Positions 36,056 to 48,100 of a stretch of DNA of 64,000 nt are shown here, piece by piece. The position numbers and the translations under genes are program-made. The stretch is from Exophiala sp. HKRS030 (Eukaryota > Ascomycota > Eurotiomycetes > Chaetothyriales > Herpotrichiellaceae), in NCBI GenBank assembly GCA_023897205.1, contig JAHWDD010000003.1, forward strand, positions 5,831,665 to 5,895,664. The letters run 5' to 3'. Numbering within the stretch: the first letter of the stretch is position 1; each line of letters starts with the position of its first letter. Under the pieces are notes generated by a model. The model was not told the DNA's origin. It did not search any database and saw only the letters and a program-made list of their open reading frames with translations.

Positions 36056-37681
36056 GCCCACGAGAGGAGATGGTTTGTCCTAGTGGTCGTGTGTCTCGTC
36101 GTGCCAATGGTGTGTAATATAGATATTAGAATTCTTATATGAGAAGGAAGAGAGGTTTGACTGAATGAGTATGGTCTTTCAAGAGATGACTCATAGAAGG
36201 TGTAGAGTAAGAGTTGAACTTAGAGGGATGGGAGAGACGTTATCTCCTGAGTGCTGTGGAGGGCCTGTGGAGTCATGGTCTTGGCGCACCTCCTCTGCGC
36301 AAATGCAAGGCTGCTTGCGTGTGGACCAACTGCTGGCTTCGACAAGAAATCGACAGTGCAGCATGGTATGACACCTGCGATGACTTACAGGTCTGCGACA
36401 GCGTCTTGGTCACAAGATGTCCAGAAGGATGTGGAGGGGCCAAAGGTGTATTGAATGCGCCGTTAGAGATGCCGCGCCCGGCTGGTGGAGATCGAGGTTG
36501 TTCCGGGTAGAATCCACTTTCGAACGCGGGTGGTTCAGCTGATAGAGAATGTATCTGGGAAGAGGTTATGATCACCTTTTTCTGGCCAACAGATCTTCTA
36601 CCTTGCTAATCAAGCGTCCCTGAAGCCAGTAGTCCTCCTCAAGAATTGCGTTAGTTGTGATGGTGTGATACTTCCACAGAACCAATGCACCTTGCTAGAA
36701 GGAGGCTAGGCGGATTGCGAACCGAACAAACGCTGGAATGCAAAATTGTGGTATATAGTGACTGTGATCCTGAAACAAGGATGAGAGCCGCGACTTTAAT
36801 CACAGCTCGGCAATGGTTGCACAGATCGTGATCCTTCTTCAAATGTAACAGAACAACGGTAACACGTAGAGCAAGAACGATAGTCTCTAGCCAAGAACTC
36901 CCCAAATCGCACAAGGCGGAGGCTTTTCCGGGACTTAGAGCACTGATCACACCTCTACGCGCTCAGTTACGCCTTGTTGACGTTTAGGAGGATTAAGAGC
37001 GGCCATTATAGTTTTCTTTTCATATTGTATGACAGCATCGTGCTTGCTGGTGAAACAGAAATGCTGTTTGCTGGGACAGCGGCATCCAAAGAATGCATTA
37101 CATCACAAGCAAAATTTGTTTGCACAGGCATCTGTATGAACAGCCACCAAAGCAAAGGCCTTTCTTCCCATCCTTTGCTTGAATCAGAATGCCAGGAGCA
37201 TTTCTAACCATCAAAAGCCTTGAGGCCTTCTTCTGCGGGATGTAGAGCTTTAAAGGCAGCTCAACACGGCTTCGACTCCTCAGCGCAGGGAGAAAATGGA
37301 GGGAGCAGTTGAGGTGCTTTTCTCTATCTGCGTTGCAAGAAGCCATCTCTGGCTCGGTTTGAGAGTTTTGCTTCGAGGTTTGCCAGATGCCCTTGTTTAC
37401 TCTTGCTAAAAAAACAGGCACACGACGAAGAACACGATTGCCAGCTCTTTCGAACAAGGGAGAGTTTGGCTACGCAGACTTGCTAGATTTTGAAGCAAAC
37501 GCGCAGTGTGCAGGCCTCGAATATCTCAGTATCCTGCCAAACCGTGCCTGGCTGCGTTTTAAGCTCTACATTGATCATCTCTCCATCCATGATCTGAAAG
37601 GCATTGACACTGACAACAGAAACAGACCACAAAACACTCCTATCTTGAATCTGAACCCTCGAACCACTCGATATTGACAAA
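36056..37681. other. intergenic, no gene seen
   Basis: Open frames at 36,214-36,510 on both strands are in conflict and show no features. The last 250 bases look like the leader of the secreted-protein gene. Confidence 0.4.
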
Positions 37682-38212
37682 ATGAAGTCCCTCTATAAGA
37701 TCCTGCTCCTGACCATTGCCATCATCGTCCTGGGCGTCCAGCTCGCCGTCTTGTCGTTTCCCCCGGCGCCATCAAAGGCGCTGATCCTCAGTCTACAAAG
37801 CCCCATCACCAGCCCAGACTGCCACCGCGCAGCTGGCAGCAAGGTCTCCATCGCTTCCCACCCTCGAGACCCGATCCTCAACCCGCCAGAGTGCAAGGTC
37901 CTGGAAGATTTGATCACTGAGAGTGGAGGAAAGCCAGATGTCGACATCATCTTTGTCTGTGGCAATGGACCAGGCAATCTCGGCTCCCACAACTTGAAAT
38001 TCGTCCTCTCGTATCCAAAAGACCAGTATCCTCTTGTTTTTGGCCAGGTTCTCAATATGACTGCTTCAGGTATTCAGAAAATACCCGCTCGTCTCACCGT
38101 TCGAAGGAAGAAAGGTATTGTGCCGGTTTTCTCCTATGTGGACGTGGATCTGCTCGTCAGGGTTGATGCGAAGGAGAAATCAGCTTCCTACGAGTATATA
38201 GTGTGCGGTTGA
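37682..38212 (+). CDS. Secreted four-cysteine protein, copy A
   Basis: Intronless, 176 aa. The N-terminus (MKSLYKILLLTIAIIVLGVQ) is a signal peptide or signal anchor. The mature part keeps four cysteines, in SPDC, PPEC, IFVCG and the last-but-one residue (YIVCG), enough for two disulfides. Strand-rich text includes KPDVDIIFVC, NLGSHNLKFVLSYPKD, IPARLTVRRKKG and YVDVDLLVRVDA. It shares cysteine positions, the N-x-G-x-H-x-x-KF-x-LSY motif and the ARLT...VRVDA end with the gene 2.1 kb downstream, so the two are paralogues. No known family recognised. Extracellular or wall location is inferred from the signal sequence. Confidence 0.72.
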   Translation: MKSLYKILLLTIAIIVLGVQLAVLSFPPAPSKALILSLQSPITSPDCHRAAGSKVSIASHPRDPILNPPECKVLEDLITESGGKPDVDIIFVCGNGPGNLGSHNLKFVLSYPKDQYPLVFGQVLNMTASGIQKIPARLTVRRKKGIVPVFSYVDVDLLVRVDAKEKSASYEYIVCG

Positions 38213-40328
38213 AGCATTCAGAACAAAACCAGAGCTGGAAACATCGTGCAAAGGAACGGCTATGAAAAGCTAGGCGTCTGGACTACAGAAAAGATTTTCT
38301 GTATAGAAATATACAGCACTGACACCTGGAAATTGAACAGAATTGCGAGCCGTGCCTCCGAATAGGCATCAGGGACAACAATGGAGTCTTGAGGCCAAAG
38401 GAGGTAGCCTGACGCATTGGAAACGGACCTTGGCTACCGCAGGAAGTATTCAGGAATGCTGAGAAATGACTGGGCAGCGACCTCGGAGGCTGTAGGTCAA
38501 TCAGATCAACTTCAAAAGGCTTCAATGTGTTTCTATGCGAGCTTGCAGCGTTTGAAAATTCAGGGGAAACTCCTGTGGATCCACAATTCCGTCTCTATTT
38601 GACCCTCCTCGATCGCCGTTGTGATACTCTGTGATGGGAAGACCTCTCAGGAATAGCCGGTTGGACACGCCCGAAACGTAAGTAAACCCAGCAAGAACAA
38701 GAGCATTTCCAACTGCTTACCATGGCTTGATTTCCGTGGAGACGGCTGGCAATCCAAGAAGGAGAAAAAACAGCTATCAAACGAGCGAGCATACAAAATG
38801 CCGAGCAAACCCGTCAAGCATTTCCAGGATACAATCTACGGCATACGGCAGTAAGACGAACACACCAAAGCATTCCCCTTGCCACCCCATTCTACTCTCT
38901 ACACTGATTCGGAGGTTTTAAAAAGAAAAGTGCGTGAGAGGCCGGAACCAGATAGTTGATACATCTCTGTGCGAACACCTCCCACAACCTCGAAAGCCAG
39001 TGACCAAATAGCGCAGCATTGCTTTCCAGGCATTACCCATCTAGGTGCCATCCATTTACACTCACAAGTTCAGCCCAAGAAAGCCTCAAGAATCATACAG
39101 CGCGATGGTAACTACACCTATCTTCCGGTCCACCGAATTATGGCTTCAATCCACCAACCCGGGCTGAGAGACCGACTGGTAAGGGGTTCGCCGCCAGTCA
39201 CAGACAATCCTGAAAATAGTGGTCAAACCGGCGAATGGAGAGCGAATCACATCTGCTGCTTTACCTTCGTAAGGTTCTAGGGGAACATAGGGGAGTGGGT
39301 TCCGTGTAGTCGGCTATTTTGGTGGATGGTGCTGACGAGGTAATAAAAACGACGAAGTAGCGCGAAGCGTGATCGCTACCAAGTGAGTCGTATAGGTGCA
39401 AGAATGCATCAGAAGGGGCTAGAGGAATACAGAGTCGTTTCTGGCACGGAGGCGATGGAGGCTTGGGATGCAGAACAGCCCCAAAGGAGCATAAATGACT
39501 AACCATTAACTCGCGTCGCCGTCGCGGTGCACGACAAATGCATGAACCCGACCAAAAACCTCCAGAAATCTGACCGAGAGGCTCATATCTACCCAATTGC
39601 TCTCCGTGACCATTGAAAAAAAAACAGGACGTGGAGGGTATGGCAGAAAAACCAAAAACCTCGCCTTCCGTCCGAGGGTGCTACGGGGATAATTCACGTT
39701 TCGTTTTCGTAATCTCTGTCCTTTGTGTTGTTGTTGTTGTCATGGTTGTTGATTGTTGGTTGTTGATTGTGATTGTGATTGTGGCGATTGCTTTGCTTCC
39801 CGTCTCTTGTGTACTGGGCGTGGAATACCAATCATGCCAGTCATAGATTCCTGCTGTTGTGGTACGAAGGACATGGAATTGTTCACTGATGATCAGTGAG
39901 GGTGTTGCTCCTAAACTCTGTCTACTGTCTACGACCAAACTAACTGTTGCGTTGCGGTAGGGACGACGAGACACCCATCAGACACACTCTGCTGGGAGCT
40001 GTTGTGAATTTGGCGGGAACAGAGCATGCTCTGAAAAGGACAACACTTTCTCTTCACAGATCTGTGGTCCTCATTGCATTGCGGACAGGATCTTACTTTT
40101 TTCCCCCCTTGGTGCGGCCAACCCAGCCCAACACTCTCTCTCTCGCTCTTCTTTATCTTGCACGCTGATTGCTCATCGAAGCAGACAGACTCGTCTTTTT
40201 GTGACAGGACAATTCCCACAAGGCGTGTAATCCATCTCCCTTCCGTTGTTTAACTGTCCTGACACACGAAGTCTCCCACAAGAAGTGTCGTCCTTCTCCC
40301 TTCCGTGGTGCAGACAAATCACAAAAGG
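38213..40328. other. intergenic between the paralogue pair; low-complexity tract
   Basis: No gene seen. A TTG/ATTG-rich low-complexity tract lies at about 39,722-39,792. Just before the copy B start, two 36-nt near-identical stretches lie exactly 60 nt apart (see the repeat entry). Confidence 0.45.
40213..40309. repeat. Imperfect 60-nt-period direct repeat in the leader of copy B
   Basis: TTCCCACAAGGCGTG...CTCCCTTCCGTTGT (40,213-40,249) recurs as TCTCCCACAAGAAGTG...CTCCCTTCCGTGGT (40,272-40,309). Both copies share CCCACAAG and TCTCCCTTCCGT at the same internal spacing. It lies 20-115 bases upstream of the ATG, so it is either promoter or transcribed leader. Confidence 0.65.
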
Positions 40329-41140
40329 ATGAAGTCAAAACGCCAATTTCTCCAAGCCGTTTTTGCTTTTATACTCTGCTGGGAACAGGTGCTGGGACTG
40401 CCAGAACCCAAGAGGCTGGGCGACAAAGCCATCGCGGCAGAAGCGTTGGGCTTTCTCAAGTTCAACATCGACCCCGATATCTTGAGTATGTTTACGAAGA
40501 GCCCGCTTCCCCTCCCATGATAGGACTTCCTCCACATGGCTGCCATGCCACAAGACTCTTTTCCAAAGAGAGAGAGAGAGAGGAACCCCTAGACCCACTA
40601 TCACGGGAAATCAAAAGCTGAAGCTAACACAGAACTTTTTCTCTCGAATCTAGACCCAGACTGCACAGGCTCGTTCCCCGTCAACATCAACATCAAAGCC
40701 GCAGCGGGCAACGACCACGAAACCTCGCCGGCCTGCGATGCCATCCGCGCATATATCGCGCAGCAACGGGGCCGCATCGACGTCGATCTCATGCTGACCT
40801 GTCCGGGCGTACCGATCGACAATGAAGGCTTTCGCCACACGAAGTTCATTCTGTCGTATGAGTCGGATCGGGAGTTGCGGGTGTTGCAGGCTGTGGCGAA
40901 TAAGGTGGTGCTCGACGTCGATGTGGATGTGGATGTGGATGTGGATGTGGGCGTGGATGTGGAGGGATGAGCGAGGGTGAAGGCGAGGGTGGAGATGAAG
41001 AGAAGGAAATCGACGCGCGGTTGACGATTCGTGATGATAGGCCGGATGCGTTCAATATCGTCGATGTGCCTGTCGTGTTGGGTGTAAGGGTCGATGCGGC
41101 CAAGGCTGAGGCTGTGTATCAGTTTATCTATTGTCCTTGA
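40329..41140 (+). CDS. Secreted four-cysteine protein, copy B (paralogue of copy A)
   Basis: Best model join(40329..40485, 40654..40904, 41003..41140), 181 aa. Exon 1 carries a signal peptide (MKSKRQFLQAVFAFILCW, cut near VLGLPEP) and ends at a perfect GTATGT donor. The 168-nt intron 1 ends in CTCGAATCTAG and restores DPDILNPDCTGSFPV. Exon 2 has PACDAIRAYI, RIDVDLMLTCPG and NEGFRHTKFILSYESD, and exon 3 has IDARLTIRDD, LGVRVDAAKAE and YQFIYCP. Four cysteines align with copy A. A GATGTG hexamer tract follows 40,904 and, read through, gives a Val-Asp run and a TGA at 40,968. Removing 40905-41002 as an intron (weak GTGGTG donor) restores frame and family length. A one-base slip in the tract is the alternative. 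Confidence 0.68.
40920..40961. repeat. GATGTG hexanucleotide tract
   Basis: Five perfect GATGTG units followed by GGCGTG and GATGTG. It lies where copy B either has a second intron or changes frame, so its length could vary between strains. Confidence 0.8.
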
Positions 41141-41903
41141 GGAAGATGCATATTCAATAGGGCGGGCGAAAGAGAGGCTCTACACGTGATATCTCGAGAT
41201 TTAAGAGGAGTCTGCTCAGAATGAGATGCAGAAAGGGAATGGGAAGAGGATGGTAGAGTATGTTGATGGTTGTGCTCGGTGGCGATCATAGTGGAAATGC
41301 AGTATGGCTCTTTCTTTCCGATGTTTGGATAAGCAATATAAAAGTCAGCATTAAAATCTACATGAAGTTGGTCTGTTGCTTCTTCCTTGGTTGTTTTCAG
41401 GCACAAGGTTATCGCCGTGTCGTGCTCTGGTAGAGACCATCGCTGTTCGTATCGCATTGACATTGCCCGCTTGCAGTCTCATGGTGCACCTGGACACTCC
41501 TCCATTCACATCAGAGTCATGTTCACAACATCGTATTGACCAGAGGCAAGAGCAATAGCATAAGAATTGGAGCTGGGAGAGTACAACGAGAATAGAAGCA
41601 GAAGTTCTGATTCAATGCCAGAACCTTTTTTACACATGCTCTGCTGGGTGAACAAGCCTTGCGAAGGCCATGAAATTAACATGCTCACTAAAATATGCTT
41701 GCTTTGATTTTTCTGTTGGCACTTTCATCTTGCTTGCCGCGAGATATCGACCTATTGAAGCAGGCCAGTGAGCGGTTGAGACGCGCGATAGTACAGTTGC
41801 CTGAAGCTGAACCTTGAACCCATCTGCAATCCACTCAATACCAAATATCAGTATTAAGGCAACACTTGAGATCTGTAAAGAACCTCATTCGCTGAGACCG
41901 TCC
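41141..41903. other. intergenic, no gene seen
   Basis: Convergent 3' regions of copy B and the small conserved gene. Nothing recognised. Confidence 0.45.
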
Positions 41904-42134
41904 TCACTCGTACTCATCGTGTTCGAACAGAGCGTCCAGAATTCTTTGACCTTCCTTCACATCGTCGTGATTATAGACACGCAAGTTATACGACAAAAGA
42001 AAGTCGTTGAAATTGTCAAATCCGGCAGCCTTGGCTTTGGTGATCTGAGACATTTTCTTCTTGGGAGTCTGCTTGACTTTGATGTCACTGGCTGGTGGAT
42101 CGTTACCCTTGCTTTGATTGGACATCTGAGGCAT
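41904..42134 (-). CDS. Small conserved fungal protein, unknown function
   Basis: Single-exon, 76 aa from ATG 42134 (a second ATG three codons on is equally possible). The first 30 residues are polar and lysine-rich (VKQTPKKKMSQITKAKAAG). The second half, DNFNDFLLSYNLRVYNHDDV then KEGQRILDALFE, is a compact acidic helix pair. Short fungal proteins with a similar LSYxLRxxNxDDVxEGxxIL core are familiar as uncharacterised hypotheticals. No catalytic motif. Probably nuclear or cytosolic and helical. Confidence 0.62.
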   Translation of the reverse strand: MPQMSNQSKGNDPPASDIKVKQTPKKKMSQITKAKAAGFDNFNDFLLSYNLRVYNHDDVKEGQRILDALFEHDEYE

Positions 42135-45100
42135 AATTGATTATGGGCAAACAGTATAGGACGCAAAAAATCGCGAATCAGGAACCTTTCCACGCGTTTT
42201 GATTGTAGCTTTGTTGCACTGAACTCGCGTTGTGAGAGGTGCCTAGAGGGAGATGAATAACCTGAAGTCAAGATAAGGAACGAAACACAGAAGGAGGAGT
42301 CCAGGCCTATCCGATTGCTTTTCCCACGGGGAAGGTACCCCGAGCGGACCGATGTAGAACTGATCTGAAGTCCTAACAGATATAGAGCCAAGTCAGGAGC
42401 AATATCTGCGTGCTAGGTTGAGAACCAGGACGAGCGACGGCGAGTTGTCTGATCCTCCTCCTCCTGAACACCGAGTGACCTACCAATGACATTGACATTG
42501 ACATTGACAAGTTCTGCTCTGGCTCATGTGCCGGCAAGGCAGCATATACCTACGTGGACTTGCTTCCTTGAGGCATGAATATAGCAAGATGCGAGCATCC
42601 TCCTCGTTCAGCAAGTCCAACGTGCATAACACATCGGCAGAGACTTAGAGGAAGATTGACAGTGTAGATTCCATCACGATAGACGGATGCCTGGCAGAAT
42701 AGATAGATATATGCATCTCGCCACAACGAGGCGTGCCATCCCCCATCAACCATCTTCTAACAACATACTCTGAGCCACGGACAGGCTCCGCAACTACGCG
42801 CGTCATTTATCAGGTTAGCGATGAGACTCATCACGACGATCGCAAATCCTGTTAGTCGTGGTCGCCGGCTGCGATCCGGGGAAGTTTGTTGATGTGATAA
42901 AGGACGACCAGGGCAGGAATAAAGAAATAGTGGCGAAAGGGAAGTTCGCCACACGTTGTGGCTGGTGCCTAAACGTCGCTGGCGCTATCTTGCCTCTACG
43001 AGCACCGATCGGAGCGGATGGCTAAATGCGGAATGACCCGGGACTTGTTTGCCACTGAAAGATGGAGACTTGGACTATTGGGGGCACCAAGCGAAAGCGA
43101 TAGGCCAAAAAAGCCCTAACTTGATTTGTTTTGTGAAACAATGAGATATGACCGTACGTGAACTTTGTACGCCCTGCTGCCCGAGAGGTACCTGACCACT
43201 TGTGCTCGGCGGAAGTTGTGGAACTCAAGATCCAATGTTGCAGGTTCTAGCATTTCCTCAACCAGCTGAGTGGTTGCTCGACATCGCTCAGCACCAGCCA
43301 GCCACGCATCACTCAACGTTTGTCTCTGGGGGTTGCACAAGTTCCGCGTGAAGCATACACGATGTAACTCGCTACTGGCTCATTAGTCCATGGCGATTGT
43401 CCTTTGTTCAACGGGCCACGAAACGCCATCAAGAGACAAATGAGTACGTTGCACTGTGGCTCAAATTCAAGGATATGACAATCTTTCTTCCATCGACATG
43501 CCACAGGATAGTAGCACTGAGCAGGGAGGTTCGAAGGCCGAGAAACTTCAGATGAATATTTTAGTTCATATCCGATGCTTTACTTATGATTTGGGCTATT
43601 GAACGACCGTGGCTTGAGGCGACTCGAGGCGGTATCACAGCGCCGCACGGCATCAGTGGTATAGAACCATTGCCTTGGGCATTGGCAAGTCACATGGAGG
43701 TACCAGATAACCCTTAGCAGAAGTCAAGATGCAGTACTTGTGTCACAATGTTCCTTGGAGCACACAGCTACCACTGGTCATGCCGTCAAGAATCCGTTCT
43801 TTGGCACAGTATTCTGTTCATGGCAGCAAAGTCCACCATGAATTCCACTACCAATGGCCGCAATGCACGGAACCACTCCTTTGTCCCAGAAAGCCGCTCT
43901 GTGTGACCCAGGCGCAGGATGAGGCAGTACGATCAGCAGTCACTACATGGCTACATCCGCTTCTCTCTGGTGAACATAGGGTGTAAGCATATGCAGTCTT
44001 TGCTGGGTTCTGCTCATAACGTGCTTAGGCTGAGATGTGTATTCGTGAGTTAGGTCAGGTCAATGTTTTGGTTCGCCATGAAGGGCCTCTCGGGCTGGTA
44101 TCCAGGCCAGAAGCGATCGCGGATAAGCAAATCAAGATCGTGCTGCATTCTTCCCCCAGACTAGGCTGGTAGAGAAATGTGAATGTGGGCCTCAGCTCAT
44201 GGGTCAAACAAGACGAAAGGTCGGGTGGACTGAGAGAACCATATGGAGAAACCAAACAACAAATGACATGTCTGGGTCTCTGAATTGGCACGATTGGGAA
44301 AAGGTACAAGACAGCACAGAGCATCTGGATCCAGAAAACTATCACGAACCACGTAGTTCTGTTTCGCCCCGCCTGAGTGGAGGGGAAAGGTAAACCTTGG
44401 AGTGGAAGAGATCTGTCGGGCGTGATTGTGACAATCCTGGCCCACGATTGGTAGTGGTGCCTGGAATCTGTTGGAGCTATCTGGTATTTGGAGTAGTGAT
44501 GTGGACGTGTGATGGGTATCAACAGAACTCGTCACGAGAACCAAGGGAATGGGCGGCAGCGACCTTGTCATGTGGCAGATATCTTTTGACATCAGATCGT
44601 GCGTTTGAGGAGAAGGTTGCTACGGATTCAATGCTAAGATGCGATCTTACTCGTAGCATTGCTCTCCTGGATATCATCATGCTCGATTGGTGGACTGTTA
44701 GCACACGGCGACAGATGACAGTGAAGGTGGGGACTATCGGGCAGCAGTCGATGCGGGGTGATTTGACCATGTGAACCAAGAAAATGGTTGTGATGATGAA
44801 ACTCACCCTTGCCCAAGCACGGGTTACGTCTCAGGATGGATAAAAAGACACGCAAGAGACGGGCTTACTATGTGGATGATCACATGCTCACCTAGATACG
44901 TCCCCTTCTTCCGCAGTTAGGTGGCAGTCAAGAAATATGATGAAGAAATCGGGCATGAAACACTCGAATACCTTTCTCTCCCGGACTGTTGAATACGAAC
45001 GGATGGGAACCTTGAAAGTGTAGTTTCAGAACGGGGTGCATCAGACAGTCTTGACCTTAAAACAACTCCAACGTCTGTTTCCAGAATCGCTTGGTGTCTG

Positions 45101-48100
45101 CATGGGTTTTCACAGGCTATTGCAAGCGAGTGGAGGTTTTCTGCGCTCCGGCATCTTGACGACAGCTGCGAGGTGTAACTAGTTGGTGTGGGTGTGTTGC
45201 TTATCGCTCTGTAAGCGCCGAGAGGCGAACTGTGTCGCTCATTCTGAGGCGTAGCATTGGGTGGCGGACTGGACAAGCAACGACAGGCAGCATGAAGCAC
45301 CTAACCAGGAGCAGAAGCACGTAGGTCTGTTGGCTTGTCCTCGGCAGGATCACGAAAACATGCTGCAAGTGACGAGCTTGTGTCGGCAACGGTGAACCAG
45401 TCAAGAGCTGGGGCGTTGCGTCCAGGACATGAAATGTCACTGAATTCAATATGTTTTTCCTGGAATCAGAGTTGGGCTGCGCCTCAAGTCTAGAATGCCG
45501 TGGGATGAAGGTGATGCAGAGATTCTCTGTTGCCAGAAAGGATCGATGATCCATGTCCAATCGAAGTGACGAAAGTATGCCATGTAGGTTACAGGCTTAT
45601 GCATGTTTCTCGGGCTTTCTTTTGTGAGGCTGGCTTTGCCAAGTGGCTAAACAACGAGACAACCAAGTTGTTGCCCCAGATGGTTGAAAAGTTCAGCGCC
45701 ATGCGTCTTGCACTGCAGATTTGAGAGAAAAGACTTTGTGCCTTGGGATTTGCTGAAGAGTAAGGAGTAGCCTTTCGGGACCCAGAGTAATAGGAAGGCC
45801 TCTCAGAGCCTGCTACAGAAGAAATGTTAAATGGTTGAATTATGACCAGATGACGATCAGGCGAGTATGGTACTCACCAGGCACTTTCGGTTAGCCAACG
45901 GGTGAGTAACCTCTGTGGTGTACGGAGTAGGTGGGTGGGGTTTTTGTTGCAATCCAGTCCCTCGGCCCAGCACTGGTCCCACTATTCCCTCACTTTGTAA
46001 GATGGGTACTCCGTAGGACGCATGATGTCGCAGGCGTGCAGTTAGAGACACTGAAGACGGCGGTCAAGGTCGACTCGTTTATTGTCAGACTGCATTGTAG
46101 GCAGTTTCTATCTTTAAACTTGATTCCACTGTGGAAGTTCGAAGCTTTCCCCAATGCTTATCCCGAGTACGAAAGTCAATGGAAGCTGAGGATTGTGGTC
46201 GTGGTCTGGAGGGTGATCGGGCTGAGCACCATGGGGCCTCGATCACCGAGCACCGAGCACCGTGAACCGTGAATTGTGAGTCGTATAGATCGTGTCGTGA
46301 CCTGATTGTTGCAAAGCGAGGTGATGGAAGTGGGTGTCGGTGGGTGTCGGTGGGTGTTGGCAGGTGTGGTAGGGTTTGAGGGTGCGAAGAACCTTCAAAT
46401 CGTCAAGTGGCTGACGCGAGAACACGCCACGTTCCGCAACGGCACGGAAGGAGCCATCGCGGCCATCATTCTCAAGTGGTGGTCAGGCACTCACGGCGGC
46501 ACTTTCCTTATACCGGCACGGCCATCGATTACCAGTTACCAGTTACAAACTCCAACCACGGGAAGGAGCAAGAACGATATACGGAAAGAACAGGCACGGT
46601 ATCAACCGGTAGTTACCTTGTTACGCTCCGACTCGTGCTCCGAAGCGCTTACGTTTGTAGTTTGTGAACTTGTGGCACGTTGACACCTCAAATAGACTCT
46701 TCGAGCTGGGATCTGGGGTATTCGGTTTTGGGAAAGAGCCCCTCCAAATGTGGCAATGTGATTCTGTATCTTAGTATGGTGATATGAGCAGAAGCGCCTG
46801 ACCAAGTCACTATTCACCCAACTACTGCTAGCACTGCTGGGTAGGTATGTCGTGGACTCGTGGTAAGTCTCATACCTTTCCTGGGTCGTCCCAGGTACAG
46901 AGGACCTGACCCCAGGTTCATCCTTGACTCCCTGTCGTCGAGGGTATGAACAGATGTGGACACAAACATGCTTTTGACGGAGTTGAGAGAAGAGTCCAGA
47001 GATCCAATAACAAGATGGGATTGGCGAGATTGACCCATGATGAAAAGGCCAAACATGGTGAAAATTGCCTCAACACTTGTTACATAATCTGGTCGAGTTG
47101 AGATTGTGAAGCAGATGAAGGAGACATGAGCAGGTTACTTGGACCACACCACCAGGACCAGGTACCAGGACTTGGGAGTAGTTAACTCATAAGTAGCAAG
47201 TACCTAGGTAGGTACCGAAGGAGTCTGGAGGTACTGCTAGGGAGTCCACGGGAGGCCACGGGAGTCCTGGCTTTGAGTCTCGAGTGTGTGTCTGACTGAC
47301 ACTGTCACCCAATACTTCGTACGGAGTACTCAATACGCAGTAGCACGCCAGTAGTAGCCAATAGCCACTGGGGCTTTCCAGGGACATCTGACTTCTCCAA
47401 GTTTTTCCTTGCTGGGCCCCCAGGCCCGTCAGGACCTTGCTTGGCCACCTGCAAAATGAAATCATAGGCTACCGTGGCCACTAAAGAGCACATACTCCGT
47501 ACTAACTGGTAACGGTACCTGGACCGGAGCCTAAATCTCGCAGAAATGCGATGGATCGGTGCCACCCCATCCACACATGCACACATGCACACATCCACCC
47601 ATCCACTCAGGTCAAGGCCATAGGCCCATAGGCCCAGAGGCCCCAGGTGGCCAGGGCTCAGGGCGTAAGGCCTCAGAGCACACTCCACAGAATACAGAAG
47701 ACAGGATACAGGATACAGAATGCCCACACTGCCTCAGGTGCCTGTGGATTTCCTGTTGCGTGCCCTTTCTGGCCTGCTTAGCCTGCCCCCATGCTCTTTG
47801 CCGCTCAAAACTCAGTCCATACCCAAACTGGCACCTGGGACTACATTTTACTCTGAGCTCTCTGTTGTGCTTGACATTGTGGTTGTTGGTTGTTGGTTGT
47901 TGGTGCCTGGCACCTGGCACCTGGCATTGCAGCATCTCCGACCCTCCGTAAAAGCCACTCCCTTACCGTGCCTCGCCTACCCAGGCATCCCTACATACCT
48001 AACTGAGTCCATACATCCTCAGTAGGAGTGACTGCTAGGTAGTTGCTCGTACGGAGTGCGGAATGCTCTGTACTCACTACTTACTACTTACTCACCTACT

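Noticed and set aside
36214..36510. Cysteine-rich frame of 98 codons
   Set aside because: No signal peptide, overlapping minus-strand frame of equal length, and no splice structure.
36537..36590. tRNA-like text GGTGGTTCAGCTGATAGAGA
   Set aside because: No acceptor-stem pairing or TTC loop at the right distance.
44055..44774. Opposing frames over 120 codons in the gene-poor stretch
   Set aside because: Both strands are open by chance, with no domain, start context or splice signal.
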